DNA from: Variovorax sp. CF079
GTDB lineage: Bacteria > Pseudomonadota > Gammaproteobacteria > Burkholderiales > Burkholderiaceae_C
NCBI RefSeq assembly: GCF_900101545.1
Contig: NZ_FMZU01000005.1
Coordinates: 248,001-312,000, forward strand
DNA: 64,000 nt
Direction: 5' to 3'
Shown here piece after piece: positions 16,097-24,777 of this stretch. The notes under the pieces were generated by a model that was given only the letters and a program-made list of their open reading frames with translations, was not told the origin of the DNA and made no database searches. A program made the position numbers and the translations under genes. The number at the start of each line of letters is the position of its first letter. Position 1 is the first letter of the stretch.

Positions 16097-17263
16097 TCAG
16101 GAAGCCAGCCTCTTCATCTCCGCATAAAGGTCCGTCTTGCCCTCGAAGCCGATGCCCGGAAGCTCCGGCAGCACGACGTAGCTGTTGTCGACCTTGACGC
16201 CATCGGGAAAGCCACCGTAAGGCTGGAACAGGTCGGGGTAGGACTCATTGCCTCCCAGACCCAGGCCGGCTGCGATCGCCAGGGACATCTGGTGGCCGCC
16301 ATGCGGGACGCAGCGCGACGCAGACCAGCCGTTTTCCTTCAGCATCTCCAAGGTCCGCAGGTACTCCACCAGGCCGTAGCTGAGTGCGCAGTCGAACTGC
16401 AGATAGTCGCGGTCGGGCCGCATGCCCCCGTAGCGGATCAGGTTGCGTGCGTCCTGCATCGAGAACAGGTTCTCGCCGGTGGCCATGGGGCCGCGGTAGT
16501 GCTGGGCGAGCTCGGCCTGCAGCGCATAGTCCAGCGGATCGCCGGCTTCCTCGTACCAGAACAGGTCGTACTCCGACAGCGCCTTCGCGTACTCGATGGC
16601 GGTCTTCAGGTCGAAGCGGCCGTTGGCGTCCACCGCCAGCTTCTGGCCCGGCCCGAGCAGCCTGAGCACCGCCTCGATGCGCTTGCGGTCCTCGGCCAGT
16701 GAAGCGCCGCCGATCTTCTTCTTGACGACGGAATAGCCGCGGTCCAGGTAGCTGCGCATCTCGCGCTCCAGGCCCTCGATGCCCTGGCCCGGCCAGTAGT
16801 AGCCGCCGGCCGCGTAGACGAAGACCTTGCGCTCGGCGCGGCCGGAGCCGTAGCGCTCGGCGAGCAACTGGTACAGGGGCTTCCGTTCGATCTTGGCGAC
16901 CGCATCCCACACGGCCATGTCGATGGTGCCGACCGCGACCGAGCGCTCGCCATGCCCGCCGGGCTTCTCGTTCGTCATCATGGCGGCCCAGATCTTGTGG
17001 GGATCGAGGTTGTCGTGCTTGTCGTCGATCAGCGAGGCGGGGTCGGCCTCCAGGATGCGGGGGCGGAATCGCTCGCGTATGAGCGAGCCCTGGCCGTAGC
17101 GGCCGTTCGAATTGAAGCCGTAGCCCACCACCGGCTTGCCGTCGCGAATCACGTCGGTGACCACGGCCACGAGGCTCAGGGTCATCTTCGAGAAGTCGAT
17201 GTAGGCGTTGCGGATGTTGGACTTGATGGGCTTGGTCTCTTCTTTGATGTCGATGATCTTCAT
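16097..17263 (-). CDS. Enolase-superfamily sugar-acid dehydratase (D-tartrate dehydratase-like)
   Basis: A 388-residue enzyme of the mandelate racemase/muconate lactonising group. Metal ligands are Asp212 (VDANGR), Glu238 or Glu239 (WYEEAGDP) and Glu264 (ATGEN). The base Lys sits in the VVKKKIGGA cluster (Lys181-183) and a catalytic His in CVPHGGHQ (His321). The length and the Lys183/His321 pair sit one residue from those of the characterised D-tartrate dehydratase of Bradyrhizobium (Lys184/His322 as I recall), so dehydration of D-tartrate to oxaloacetate, or of a close acid sugar, is likely. It is the last gene of a leftward operon with an SDR, a Bug protein and a DapA-like aldolase. Confidence 0.8.
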   Translation of the reverse strand: MKIIDIKEETKPIKSNIRNAYIDFSKMTLSLVAVVTDVIRDGKPVVGYGFNSNGRYGQGSLIRERFRPRILEADPASLIDDKHDNLDPHKIWAAMMTNEKPGGHGERSVAVGTIDMAVWDAVAKIERKPLYQLLAERYGSGRAERKVFVYAAGGYYWPGQGIEGLEREMRSYLDRGYSVVKKKIGGASLAEDRKRIEAVLRLLGPGQKLAVDANGRFDLKTAIEYAKALSEYDLFWYEEAGDPLDYALQAELAQHYRGPMATGENLFSMQDARNLIRYGGMRPDRDYLQFDCALSYGLVEYLRTLEMLKENGWSASRCVPHGGHQMSLAIAAGLGLGGNESYPDLFQPYGGFPDGVKVDNSYVVLPELPGIGFEGKTDLYAEMKRLAS

Positions 17264-17281
17264 GGTCGAACTCGATCAGGG

Positions 17282-17977
17282 TTAGCGCGGCAGCGAGGAG
17301 CCGCCGCAGATCTGGATGTCCTGGCCCGTGATGGCGCCGGCTTGCGCAGACAGGAGAAAGCCGACGAGTGCGGCAATCTCGTCTGGCCTGATCAGGCGGC
17401 CGATCGGCGGCAGCACGGGCGCTTCCGCGGCGCGCGAAGGGTCGGAGGTCATCGCGGTTTGCGTGGCCGCCGGCGACACCACGTTCACCGTGACGCCGCG
17501 CGCGGCCACTTCCGCCGCCCAGCTGCGCGCCAGCGCGACCAGCGCTGCCTTGGACGCGGCGTACTGGCTCCGGCCGGCCTTGCCCTGCGCGACGCGGCTG
17601 CCGACGAGGACGACGCGGCCGTGGCCTGCCGCTGCCATGGCCGGCACCAGCACGTCGGCGATGCGCGTGGCGGCGTCGACGTGCAAGCGCCACATCAGCT
17701 CGCCGTCGGACGGGTTCAGGCTTCCGATGGCGCCGACGCGCAGCACGCCCGCCGCATGGACGAAGGCCGTGACGCCGGCCGCCTGCCGCGCCGCCTCGTC
17801 GGTCGCGCCTGCGTCCGAGAGGTCGACCTCGACGGCCGTGAACGCGGCGTGCGCGATGGCCGGCGCAGATCGATCGAAACCGGTGACTTGCCACCCAGCC
17901 GCCAGCAAGGCCTGCGCGATGGCGAGGCCGATGCCGGAACTGCTGCCGGTCACGAGGGCATGCGGGCTATTCGGCAC
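17282..17977 (-). CDS. Short-chain dehydrogenase/reductase (SDR)
   Basis: A 231-residue classical SDR: cofactor loop TGSSSGIG at 10-17, Asp35 suggesting NAD preference, catalytic Ser127, Tyr139 and Lys143 (YAASK), and a C-terminal GQDIQICGG typical of FabG-like enzymes. The GTG start overlaps the end of the Bug gene by 11 bp, indicating translational coupling. In context it probably oxidises or reduces a hydroxy/keto acid intermediate of the same pathway as the dehydratase. Substrate not determined. Confidence 0.85.
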   Translation of the reverse strand: MPNSPHALVTGSSSGIGLAIAQALLAAGWQVTGFDRSAPAIAHAAFTAVEVDLSDAGATDEAARQAAGVTAFVHAAGVLRVGAIGSLNPSDGELMWRLHVDAATRIADVLVPAMAAAGHGRVVLVGSRVAQGKAGRSQYAASKAALVALARSWAAEVAARGVTVNVVSPAATQTAMTSDPSRAAEAPVLPPIGRLIRPDEIAALVGFLLSAQAGAITGQDIQICGGSSLPR

Positions 17978-18944
17978 GGATGTTCGCCTCGGAAATGATC
18001 TTGGCCGAACGTGCCATGTCTTCCTTCTGGAAGGTGGCGAAGTCGGCGATGCTGCCCGGCGTCAGCAGCAGGCCCTGGACGGTGAGCTTGTCCTTGATGT
18101 CGGGCGCTTCCAGCGCCTTGTTGATCTCGGCATTCAGCCGCTGCGCGATCTCCTGCGGCATCTTTGCCGGCGCCCACATGCCGTACCAGCTGTAGAACTC
18201 GTAGCCGGGCACGGTCTCCGCGACCGTCGGCGTGTTGGGCATGCTCGCGATGCGCGTCTTCGAGGTCACGGCCAGTACCTTCAGCATGCCGCTCTTCGCG
18301 TACTGCGCCGACCCGAGCACCGGATCGACGAAGCCGTCGATCTGGCCGCCGATCAGGTCCTGGTAGGCCGGGCCGGAGCCCTTGTACGGCACGACCAGGT
18401 AGTCGATGCCGCTCGCGCGCTTGAGCAGCTCGGTCGACAGATGGCCTGCCGAGGCCGGCGAGCCGATGGCGAAGCTCAGCTTGCCGGGGTGGGACTTCGC
18501 ATGCGCGATCAAGCCCTTGAGATCGTTCACCGGCAGGTTCTTGTTGACCGCAACGGAGAGCGGCGCCTTCGCGACCAGCGCGACGGGCTGGAAGTCCTTG
18601 TTGACGTCGTAGGGCGTCGTCTTCACCACCATCGGCGTGGTGGTGAAGGTCGACGGGCTGAAGAGGACCGTGTAGCCGTCGGGCGCCGCGCGGGCGACGG
18701 CCGCCGAGCCGATGGCGCCGCCGGCGCCGGCGCGGTTGTCGACGACCACGCTCTGGCCCAGCTGCTCGCCGAGCTTCTGCGCCAGCATGCGGCCCACCGT
18801 GTCGAGCGTGCCGCCGGGCGGGAACGGAATGATCATCGTGATGGGCTTGCTCGGCCAGGCCTGGGCGCCGGCGGCGCCTGCCAGACCGAGCAGCATGGCG
18901 GACAGTGCGCAATGCGTGAATTTTCTGCGTTGCATGGCAGTCAT
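17967..18944 (-). CDS. Bug-family (TctC-like) periplasmic solute-binding protein
   Basis: A 325-residue exported protein. The signal peptide (MQRRKFTHCALSAMLLGLAGAAGAQA) has a twin-Arg-like RRKF but fits Sec. The Bug signature is clear: WPSKPITMIIPFPPGGTLDTVGRMLA at about 30-55, NRAGAGGAIGSAAVARAAPDGYT, and DLIGGQIDGFVDP. Bug proteins bind carboxylates or small amides with high affinity in Burkholderiales. Most lack their own membrane partners, as here, and may signal or share a TctAB transporter. It probably captures the acid degraded by the neighbouring enzymes. Confidence 0.92.
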   Translation of the reverse strand: MTAMQRRKFTHCALSAMLLGLAGAAGAQAWPSKPITMIIPFPPGGTLDTVGRMLAQKLGEQLGQSVVVDNRAGAGGAIGSAAVARAAPDGYTVLFSPSTFTTTPMVVKTTPYDVNKDFQPVALVAKAPLSVAVNKNLPVNDLKGLIAHAKSHPGKLSFAIGSPASAGHLSTELLKRASGIDYLVVPYKGSGPAYQDLIGGQIDGFVDPVLGSAQYAKSGMLKVLAVTSKTRIASMPNTPTVAETVPGYEFYSWYGMWAPAKMPQEIAQRLNAEINKALEAPDIKDKLTVQGLLLTPGSIADFATFQKEDMARSAKIISEANIRAE

Positions 18945-18964
18945 CCCTGGGTCTCGCCGCGCGC

Positions 18965-19897
18965 TCAGCGCTTCAGCAGACCCGCGTTGTCGAGCGCGGC
19001 GCGCAGCGCCTGCATCTCGGCCTTGCTCGGCGCTTCGGTCGGCGGGCGGGCGGTCGGGTCCTTGATGACGCCGGCGAGATACATACCGGCCTTCATGCGC
19101 GCATGCGCCTCGCCCGTGGGCTCGCCGCCGCCATACACCGCGTCCTTCAGCGGCGTGATCAGGGCCTGGACCTTCATGGCCTTCTTCAGGTCGCCGGCCT
19201 TGACCGCTTCCCAGAGATCGTTGATGAGGCCGGGAATGAAGGTCGCGAAGCCGACCAGTGCACCGTCGACGCCCTGCACCATCGACGCCAGCAGGTATTC
19301 GTCATGGCAGGTGAGGATGGACTTGGAGGCATCGGCCTCGCGAATCGCCTTGATGTCGCTTGCGTACTTGTTCATGTCGCGCTGGCCGACCTTGAAGGCC
19401 TGCACGTACGGCAGCTTCGCCAGTTCTGCCAGCGTGGCGGACGAATAGGCGGCGCGCGTCCAGGCGGGATACACGTGGGCCACCAGGTCCAGGCCGGCCT
19501 CCGAGATCGCCTCGAAGTAGTCGGCGACGTGCCCGGCGCGGAAGCCGAAGCGCAGCCAGTGGTGCGGCGGCATCACGTCAAGTGCGCGGGCGCCCGCGTC
19601 GCGCGCCATGCGCGCATGCTCCTTGGCTTCCAGCAGGCCTTCGCAGACGATCGAGGAGATCACCGGGAGCCTGCCCTCGAGCTCGCTGGCCACGATGCGC
19701 GTGACCTCCGCGCGCTCCTTCGCCGTCAGCGAGAACACCTCGCCGGTGTGGCCGTTGGTCATGACCGCGACCACGCCGGGCTGCTCGGCCAGCCAGGACG
19801 CATGGCGTCGCAGCTCGGGCTCGTCGATGCGGAAGTCGCGCGTGAAGGGGCAGGCGATGGCAGGAATGATCCCGCGGTAATTCTGGATGGTCGGCAT
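18965..19897 (-). CDS. Dihydrodipicolinate synthase-family aldolase/dehydratase
   Basis: A 310-residue class I lyase of the DapA superfamily. It has NGHTGE at 48-53 (the GTTGE substrate loop), Schiff-base Lys169 in QAFKVGQ and the tyrosine motif HVYPAWT near 141-147. The ATG at 19897 with GGAG before it is used; a longer frame lacks support. In a catabolic operon without lysine genes it is more likely to act on a 2-keto acid or keto-sugar acid than in lysine synthesis. It is the first gene of the leftward operon and is divergent from a LysR gene. Confidence 0.83.
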   Translation of the reverse strand: MPTIQNYRGIIPAIACPFTRDFRIDEPELRRHASWLAEQPGVVAVMTNGHTGEVFSLTAKERAEVTRIVASELEGRLPVISSIVCEGLLEAKEHARMARDAGARALDVMPPHHWLRFGFRAGHVADYFEAISEAGLDLVAHVYPAWTRAAYSSATLAELAKLPYVQAFKVGQRDMNKYASDIKAIREADASKSILTCHDEYLLASMVQGVDGALVGFATFIPGLINDLWEAVKAGDLKKAMKVQALITPLKDAVYGGGEPTGEAHARMKAGMYLAGVIKDPTARPPTEAPSKAEMQALRAALDNAGLLKR

Positions 19898-20025
19898 GAT
19901 GTCTCCTGGGTTAAAAACTCCTGGAACGGCGAGCAAGTCGCGTCCGAGTGGCCCCATGGTCGCCCTGCAGCGCGCCAAAGGCCAATGCCCGTTTTCTCTT
20001 CTTGTATGCCGCCAAAGCACCGCCG

Positions 20026-20937
20026 ATGAATTTCTTGTGGCTCGAAGACTTCCTCGCCCTGGCCGCTACGGGCAACTTCTCCCGAGCCGCCGAGGAGCGG
20101 CACATGACCCAGCCGGCTTTCAGCCGGCGCATCCGCGCGCTGGAGGAGTGGCTCGGCGTGGTGCTGGTCGACCGCACCAGCCATCCGGCAACGCTGACCG
20201 AAGCCGGCGAGTGGTTCCGCTCATCGGCGCAGGAGCTGCTGGCGCGCGTGGCCCGCATGCCGGACGAGGCGCGCGCCGTCGCCGACGCGAGTTCGGCCAC
20301 GCTGCGGATCGCCTCCACGCACGCCTTGTCGCTGACCTTCATGCCGGCATGGCTGCGCGGACTGGAATCCGGTGCGTCCGCCGGCCCGATGCAACTGGTG
20401 TCGGACGTGATGCAGCAATGCGAAGCACTGATGCTGCAAGGCCGCACGCAATTCCTGCTGTGCCATGGGCATGCCCAGGTTCCCGGACGGCTGGAGGCAG
20501 GCGGCTTTCCCTCGTGCGTGGTCGGTGCCGACGCGCTGATCCCGGTCTGCGCCCCCGGTAAACGCAACACGCCGGTCCATGCGCTGCGCGGCACGGATTC
20601 GGCGCGCGTTCCCATGCTCGCCTACAGCACCGAGTCCGGCCTGGGCCGCATCATGCGCGCCGTCCTCGGGGCCAGGCTCGAGCAGCTGGCGACGAACGTG
20701 GTCCTCACCGCGCACCTTGCGACGGTCTTGAAGACGATGGCGCTCGAGGCGCGCGGTATCGCCTGGCTGCCTGTCAGCCTCATTCAAACCGAGCTGGCGG
20801 AAGGAACGCTCTTGCCGGTCGGAGACGGCAAATGGAATGTGGAGCTCGAGATCCGGTTGTTCCGCACGCCGGGACAGCTGCCGAGGGCGGCAGAAGTGTT
20901 CTGGAGGGCGGCTATGCAATCGGCGCGACGCGTCTGA
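20026..20937 (+). CDS. LysR-family transcriptional regulator
   Basis: A 303-residue LTTR: N-terminal winged helix (LEDFLALAATGNFSRAAEERHMTQPAFSRRIRALEEWLGVVLVDR) and a PBP2-like effector domain from about 90. It is divergent from the DapA-like gene, the usual arrangement for a regulator of the operon it faces. The effector is probably the acid substrate or an intermediate of that pathway (inference). The ATG at 20026 gives the standard MNFLWLEDFL start. Confidence 0.9.
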   Translation: MNFLWLEDFLALAATGNFSRAAEERHMTQPAFSRRIRALEEWLGVVLVDRTSHPATLTEAGEWFRSSAQELLARVARMPDEARAVADASSATLRIASTHALSLTFMPAWLRGLESGASAGPMQLVSDVMQQCEALMLQGRTQFLLCHGHAQVPGRLEAGGFPSCVVGADALIPVCAPGKRNTPVHALRGTDSARVPMLAYSTESGLGRIMRAVLGARLEQLATNVVLTAHLATVLKTMALEARGIAWLPVSLIQTELAEGTLLPVGDGKWNVELEIRLFRTPGQLPRAAEVFWRAAMQSARRV

Positions 20938-21031
20938 GCTATACGGTCCGGTCTTTGACAGCCCTGACCGCTCGGCGAAAGGACACTTCGCAACCAGGGA
21001 CGATCTCGTCGCTGCATCGCATGGAGGCGCC

Positions 21032-21568
21032 ATGAAGGTCGACACGTTTGACGAGGGCTTGGAGCACCGCAACATCCTGCCCTACGATCCCGCGTACTCC
21101 GATGTGTTCGCGCAAGTACGGCGATACGTCCAAGAGAATCTGGAGGGCGTGGAGCTCGTTCACATTGGGAGCACAGCCATCCGCGGTTTGCGGGGCAAAC
21201 CCATGGTGGATATCGCCGCCATCACGAGCCGAGAGGATCTACGCGCTGCGCAAGAGGAGTTTGAGAGGCTTGGATTTCACCGGCGTGCCGTGTGGGTGGA
21301 CAAAGATGAGAAGCCGTACGTCTGCGGGTGCATTCAACACGACGGACGCAGGTTCAACATCAACATACACATCTGCCATCGGGGTGATCCGGTTCACAAG
21401 GACTCCTTGGCATTCATGGACATCCTCCATCGACGTCCAGACCTGCGTAGGAAGTACGAGGAAGCCAAGGACCATGCTCACATGATCGATCCGGTCAATC
21501 CAGAGGTCTACAACCGGGAAAAAGAGGCTGTGATCAAAGAGATACACGCGCAGATCGGGCTGGCGTAG
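21032..21568 (+). CDS. GrpB family protein (UPF0157)
   Basis: A 178-residue protein. The GrpB signature is seen as VELVHIGSTAIRGLRGKPMVDIAAI near residues 34-58, resembling the nucleotidyltransferase core (GST and a catalytic-type Asp). HICHRGDP and the Arg-rich FMDILHRRPDLRRKYEE follow. Family members have a nucleotidyltransferase-like fold but no settled function; some are fused to dephospho-CoA kinase. GGAG precedes the ATG at 21032. It is alone, in the lower-GC stretch. Confidence 0.88.
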   Translation: MKVDTFDEGLEHRNILPYDPAYSDVFAQVRRYVQENLEGVELVHIGSTAIRGLRGKPMVDIAAITSREDLRAAQEEFERLGFHRRAVWVDKDEKPYVCGCIQHDGRRFNINIHICHRGDPVHKDSLAFMDILHRRPDLRRKYEEAKDHAHMIDPVNPEVYNREKEAVIKEIHAQIGLA

Positions 21569-21677
21569 AGGCGGCGGGCCGGTCAGCGTGTTGCGAGACC
21601 GGCGGAGCAACCGGTAGCGGCCGACCGCGGGAAGTTGCTGGCAAACTCGACTTCTCCTTGCTCTCACTGGTACCGGT

Positions 21678-22013
21678 ATGCGCGTGAAACCTTCCTTCTT
21701 GGCCATCGCGCTGGCTCTGGCAATTCCCGCCATCGCACAGCCCGTAGACCAGGCGGACAACACCGATTGCAAAGCTAAGGAAGCTGCGCTCGAGCGGGAC
21801 ATCGACATCGCCCGCTCCAAAGGCCAAATGCTGCGCCGAAGGCAGCTCGCCGAGGCGTTGGCCGCACTGCAAACTCGTTGCAAGGCGGTCGCCGCCCCGG
21901 AGCAGAGTCGCGCAGCGCGCATCGAGAGGCTGGAGCAAGAAATCCGGGACCTGCGGCTGGAACTCAACCGTGCAGAGGAGCAATTGCGCGAGTTGAAGCA
22001 CGGAGGGTCGTAA
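21678..22013 (+). CDS. DUF1090 family exported protein
   Basis: A 111-residue protein with a signal peptide cleaved near IAQP at 20-22. The mature chain is a highly charged coiled coil (KAKEAALERDIDIARSKGQ, then RIERLEQEIRDLRLELNRAEEQLRELK) with two Cys (DC at about 31, RC at about 67). This matches the YqjC-like DUF1090 family of periplasmic proteins, whose role is unknown. It appears to be a single-gene unit. Confidence 0.82.
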   Translation: MRVKPSFLAIALALAIPAIAQPVDQADNTDCKAKEAALERDIDIARSKGQMLRRRQLAEALAALQTRCKAVAAPEQSRAARIERLEQEIRDLRLELNRAEEQLRELKHGGS

Positions 22014-22100
22014 CGGCTCGCCGCGCATCCGTTGGGGAGAGCCCAGTTACGAGCGGACGGCGGCCCCTGCTTTTTCTCCGTTGATTGGTCGATTCCATCA

Positions 22101-22114
22101 CGCAACGCGTTGCG
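22101..22114. promoter_or_regulatory. Perfect 14-bp palindrome
   Basis: CGCAACGCGTTGCG is fully self-complementary and lies 23 bp upstream of the small membrane protein ORF. It could be an operator; no matching regulator is adjacent. Confidence 0.3.
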
Positions 22115-22136
22115 CTGGTTGGGGCAAACTGACCGC

Positions 22137-22337
22137 ATGTTCAGAGCGCTGCTTCTTCTCCTTGTTGCCCTAGGCCCGCTCTGGCTCGTCTACACGTTCG
22201 GCTTCTGGCTGCTCATCGCGTTCGTCGCGCTCACCGCCGCAACCTTTGTGTTTTCAACTGGGCAGGCGCGAGCATCCGAAGCGACTCAGGGTGGTCGGCT
22301 AACCGGCTATCACACCACCGAGTTTGCGGACTTCTAG
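22137..22337 (+). CDS. Small membrane protein candidate (66 aa)
   Basis: A 66-residue open frame, MFRALLLLLVALGPLWLVYT at the start, with two hydrophobic helices (about 3-20 and 22-40) and a polar tail. No clear ribosome binding site is seen. It lies between the DUF1090 and antiporter genes in the same direction. The composition looks like a real membrane peptide, but no family is recognised and it could be spurious. Confidence 0.4.
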   Translation: MFRALLLLLVALGPLWLVYTFGFWLLIAFVALTAATFVFSTGQARASEATQGGRLTGYHTTEFADF

Positions 22338-22460
22338 GCAGGGCAAAGGCGCACATGACCCGCATCATTCCAGCGCTGGTCCTGGGGACGGCTTAGAGCC
22401 CGATAGCGTCGGTGCGCGGTGTGGCAGGATGCGGGCCTTCGACAAGCCGGCACCGGCCAC

Positions 22461-23708
22461 ATGTCCCTGACACTCCTCTTCCTGCAGCTCACCGTCATCC
22501 TGGTCACCGCTCGGACCTGCGGCCTCGTGCTTCGGGCATTCGGCCAACCGATGGTCATTGGCGAGATGGCGGCGGGGATCCTGCTCGGGCCGGTCGTGTT
22601 CGGCGCGCTGTTCCCGCAGTGGCATCAACAGCTTTTTCCCCCAGCATCGCTTCCAGGGCTGTCCTCGCTCGCGACCGTGGGGGTCGTGCTCTTCATGTTC
22701 ATCGTCGGCGCCGAGCTACGCGCGCCCAGCGGCATGGGGGCGCAGTTCAGGGCTGCGGGCTGGGTCGGCGTATCGAGCATGGTGCTCCCGATGGTCCTGG
22801 GCCTGGCGATCGCGCCGGTCCTTCATCCTGCGCTCGCACCGCAGGGTGTGGAATTCTGGCCATTCGCGCTGTTCCTCGGCGTGGCGCTGTCGATCACCGC
22901 GTTCCCGGTGCTGGCCCGCATCCTCAGGGACCGCAACATGACGCGCACGCGCGTCGGCCAGCTGTCGCTCGGCGCCGCCGGCGTGGTAGATGCGCTGGCG
23001 TGGATTCTGCTGGCGCTGGTGGTCGCGCTGGCGAGTGCTGGCGCCGGACTGCAGGCTTTCATGCGCATCGCGATCGGCCTGGTTGTGCTGGTGACCGTGG
23101 TATTCCTCGCTGTGAAGCCGATGCTGGCCTGGTTGCTGCGCACCCACGCGCCGGACGGCGTGCCTTCGCCGATGATGCTGGCAGCGCTGCTGATCGGCAT
23201 GTTCGTCTGCGCCATGCTCACTGAATGGCTGCATCTGCACGCAGTCTTCGGCGCGTTCCTCTTCGGTGTTGCTCTTCCGCGCGACGACCGGCTTCTGCAC
23301 GCGCTGGCCGAGCGGATAGAGCCACTGTCGATCGTCGTGCTGATGCCGATCTTCTTTGCGCTGGCTGGCCTGGGAACCAGTGCCGGCGCGTTCGCGAACA
23401 GCGGCCTGGGCATGCTTGCACTGATTCTGCTGGCGGCCAGCGTCGGCAAGATCGTTGGCGGCGCGGCCGGTGCGCGGATGTGCGGCTACGGCTGGCGGGA
23501 GAGCCTGGCGACGGGATCACTGATGAATTCACGTGGCCTGATGGAACTCATCGTGATCAAGGTCGGGCTTGATGCCGGGCTGATCGGGGCCGAGTTGTTC
23601 ACGATGCTGCTGGTGATGGCTCTGGTCACGACGGCCGCGACAGGCCCGCTACTTTCGCTGATCGCCCGGAAGAGCCCGAAGCCGATCGATCGGCCGACGA
23701 GCGCCTAG
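22461..23708 (+). CDS. CPA2-family cation:proton antiporter
   Basis: A 415-residue membrane protein with about 12 helices. The Na+/H+ exchanger fold of the CPA2 (KefB-like) group is recognised from FGQPMVIGEMAAGILLGPVVFG near 25-45, LGVALSITAFPVLARILRDRNM (the ion-site helix) and the C-terminal SLMNSRGLMELIVIKVGLDAGLI. It lacks the C-terminal TrkA-N domain of full KefB/C proteins, so it is the short form that exchanges K+ or Na+ for protons. The start at 22461 follows the hydrophobic N-terminus; no strong ribosome binding site is seen. Confidence 0.85.
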   Translation: MSLTLLFLQLTVILVTARTCGLVLRAFGQPMVIGEMAAGILLGPVVFGALFPQWHQQLFPPASLPGLSSLATVGVVLFMFIVGAELRAPSGMGAQFRAAGWVGVSSMVLPMVLGLAIAPVLHPALAPQGVEFWPFALFLGVALSITAFPVLARILRDRNMTRTRVGQLSLGAAGVVDALAWILLALVVALASAGAGLQAFMRIAIGLVVLVTVVFLAVKPMLAWLLRTHAPDGVPSPMMLAALLIGMFVCAMLTEWLHLHAVFGAFLFGVALPRDDRLLHALAERIEPLSIVVLMPIFFALAGLGTSAGAFANSGLGMLALILLAASVGKIVGGAAGARMCGYGWRESLATGSLMNSRGLMELIVIKVGLDAGLIGAELFTMLLVMALVTTAATGPLLSLIARKSPKPIDRPTSA

Positions 23709-23728
23709 ACCGCGCCCGGAGGCGCGGT
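23709..23728. terminator. Hairpin between convergent genes
   Basis: A perfect 8-bp stem (ACCGCGCC / GGCGCGGT) with a CGGA loop starts at the antiporter stop. It lies between the antiporter and the convergent carbonic anhydrase gene. There is no T-run on either side, so it is a weak or Rho-assisted terminator at best. Confidence 0.45.
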
Positions 23729-23780
23729 GACGGACTTGTCATCGCGGTCGCATGCGGCGTGCATGAGGCCGGAAGCCAGC

Positions 23781-24539
23781 TCAATTCGAGTTGGCCGTCA
23801 ACACCTTGCGGCCATTCAACGGTTGCACAGGCCGTGCATTCATCTTGTAGAGCTTCCTGAACGCGGCAAGCTGCGAGGCGGAGAGCTCGACTGGCGTCTT
23901 CAGCACCTGCCAACGCACCTCTTCGCTGCAAGGCGGCGTCGTCAGCGATCCCATGAAGGCGTAGTAGGCACGATCGGCAGGTAGCAGATCGGCCGGGTTG
24001 ATGGCGACGTCCAGCTTCAGGGTTTCGCCTTCCTTGGCCGGCAGGTGGTCGAACACGGGCTTCAGCGCCGCGTTCTCCTTTCCGGCCTTGAACAGCACCG
24101 CAATGACGGCGAGCTGTCCCTCTGCGTTCTTATGCACGAGATGCGCAACCAAGGGGTACGCCTTGCCGTCGATCTTCTCTTCGCTCGGCGTGTGGAAATG
24201 GAACTGCAGCAGCTTGTACTCGACCCCATCGAGGGTGACCGAGCCGGCCGCGGGCAGATTCACCTGGATCGTGTGGCCGTTGTTGACCACTTCGCCGGTC
24301 TCGGCCGCGTAGGCAAAGCCGAGGGGCTTCGCGCCATGCGATTTCTCGACCACCCGGGTGTCGACGTTGATCGGCGATTGGTGCTTGCCTAGCTTGCACA
24401 GCTTGAAGCTTTCATCCAACTCAGCCCAGTGGGCGGCGCTGCCGTGGCCCTGGTAGCTCCAATGGGGATGGCCTTGGGCAAAGGCCAGGGGTGCGACGCT
24501 CAGTGCACATGCCGCAGCAAGCAACAGTTTTGATTTCAT
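23781..24539 (-). CDS. Periplasmic alpha-carbonic anhydrase
   Basis: A 252-residue enzyme with a signal peptide cleaved after AFA (22). The zinc site of the alpha class is intact: His114 and His116 in LQFHFHTPSE and His133 in VAHLVH. Cys48 and the Cys in TTPPCSEEVRW would form the usual disulfide. It interconverts CO2 and bicarbonate in the periplasm. Length is normal for bacterial alpha enzymes. It is a single gene divergent from a GNAT gene. Confidence 0.95.
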   Translation of the reverse strand: MKSKLLLAAACALSVAPLAFAQGHPHWSYQGHGSAAHWAELDESFKLCKLGKHQSPINVDTRVVEKSHGAKPLGFAYAAETGEVVNNGHTIQVNLPAAGSVTLDGVEYKLLQFHFHTPSEEKIDGKAYPLVAHLVHKNAEGQLAVIAVLFKAGKENAALKPVFDHLPAKEGETLKLDVAINPADLLPADRAYYAFMGSLTTPPCSEEVRWQVLKTPVELSASQLAAFRKLYKMNARPVQPLNGRKVLTANSN

Positions 24540-24676
24540 GGATCCTCGTTGGGTGAACGCCGGCGATTGTAGGTACGAGCCCTGAACACAGTCTTAATCG
24601 CCAAGACAGTTGCAGCACTCCGCCGACATGCAGGCGCAAATGCGCGAAGCTTCGTCGCTGCGATGAAGTTTCAGCG

Positions 24677-24697
24677 CGTCACGGTCGAGCCGTGACG
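24677..24697. promoter_or_regulatory. 8-bp dyad upstream of GNAT gene
   Basis: CGTCACGG and CCGTGACG form a perfect inverted repeat with a 5-nt spacer in the 238-bp gap between the divergent carbonic anhydrase and GNAT genes. It could be an operator or part of the repeat unit that follows directly. Confidence 0.35.
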
Positions 24698-24720
24698 GGC
24701 AGAATGCGGGCCAATAGCGG
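24698..24720 (+). repeat. Intergenic motif copy 1 (GGCAGAATGCGG type)
   Basis: The motif GGCAGAATGCGGGCCAATAG followed by CGG recurs, with few changes, at 26688-26710. Both copies lie a short way upstream of a gene on the same strand (GNAT here, PaiB there), and neither is coding. Confidence 0.45.
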
Positions 24721-24777
24721 TCGTCCGCTGGACATACCTGCCGCCATCCATTCCTGTCATTCCCAAGGATTCCTTGA

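Noticed and set aside
16952..19448. Rightward frames of up to 710 codons over the SDR, Bug and DapA-like genes
   Set aside because: Antisense to three well-recognised enzymes; no motif or start signal.
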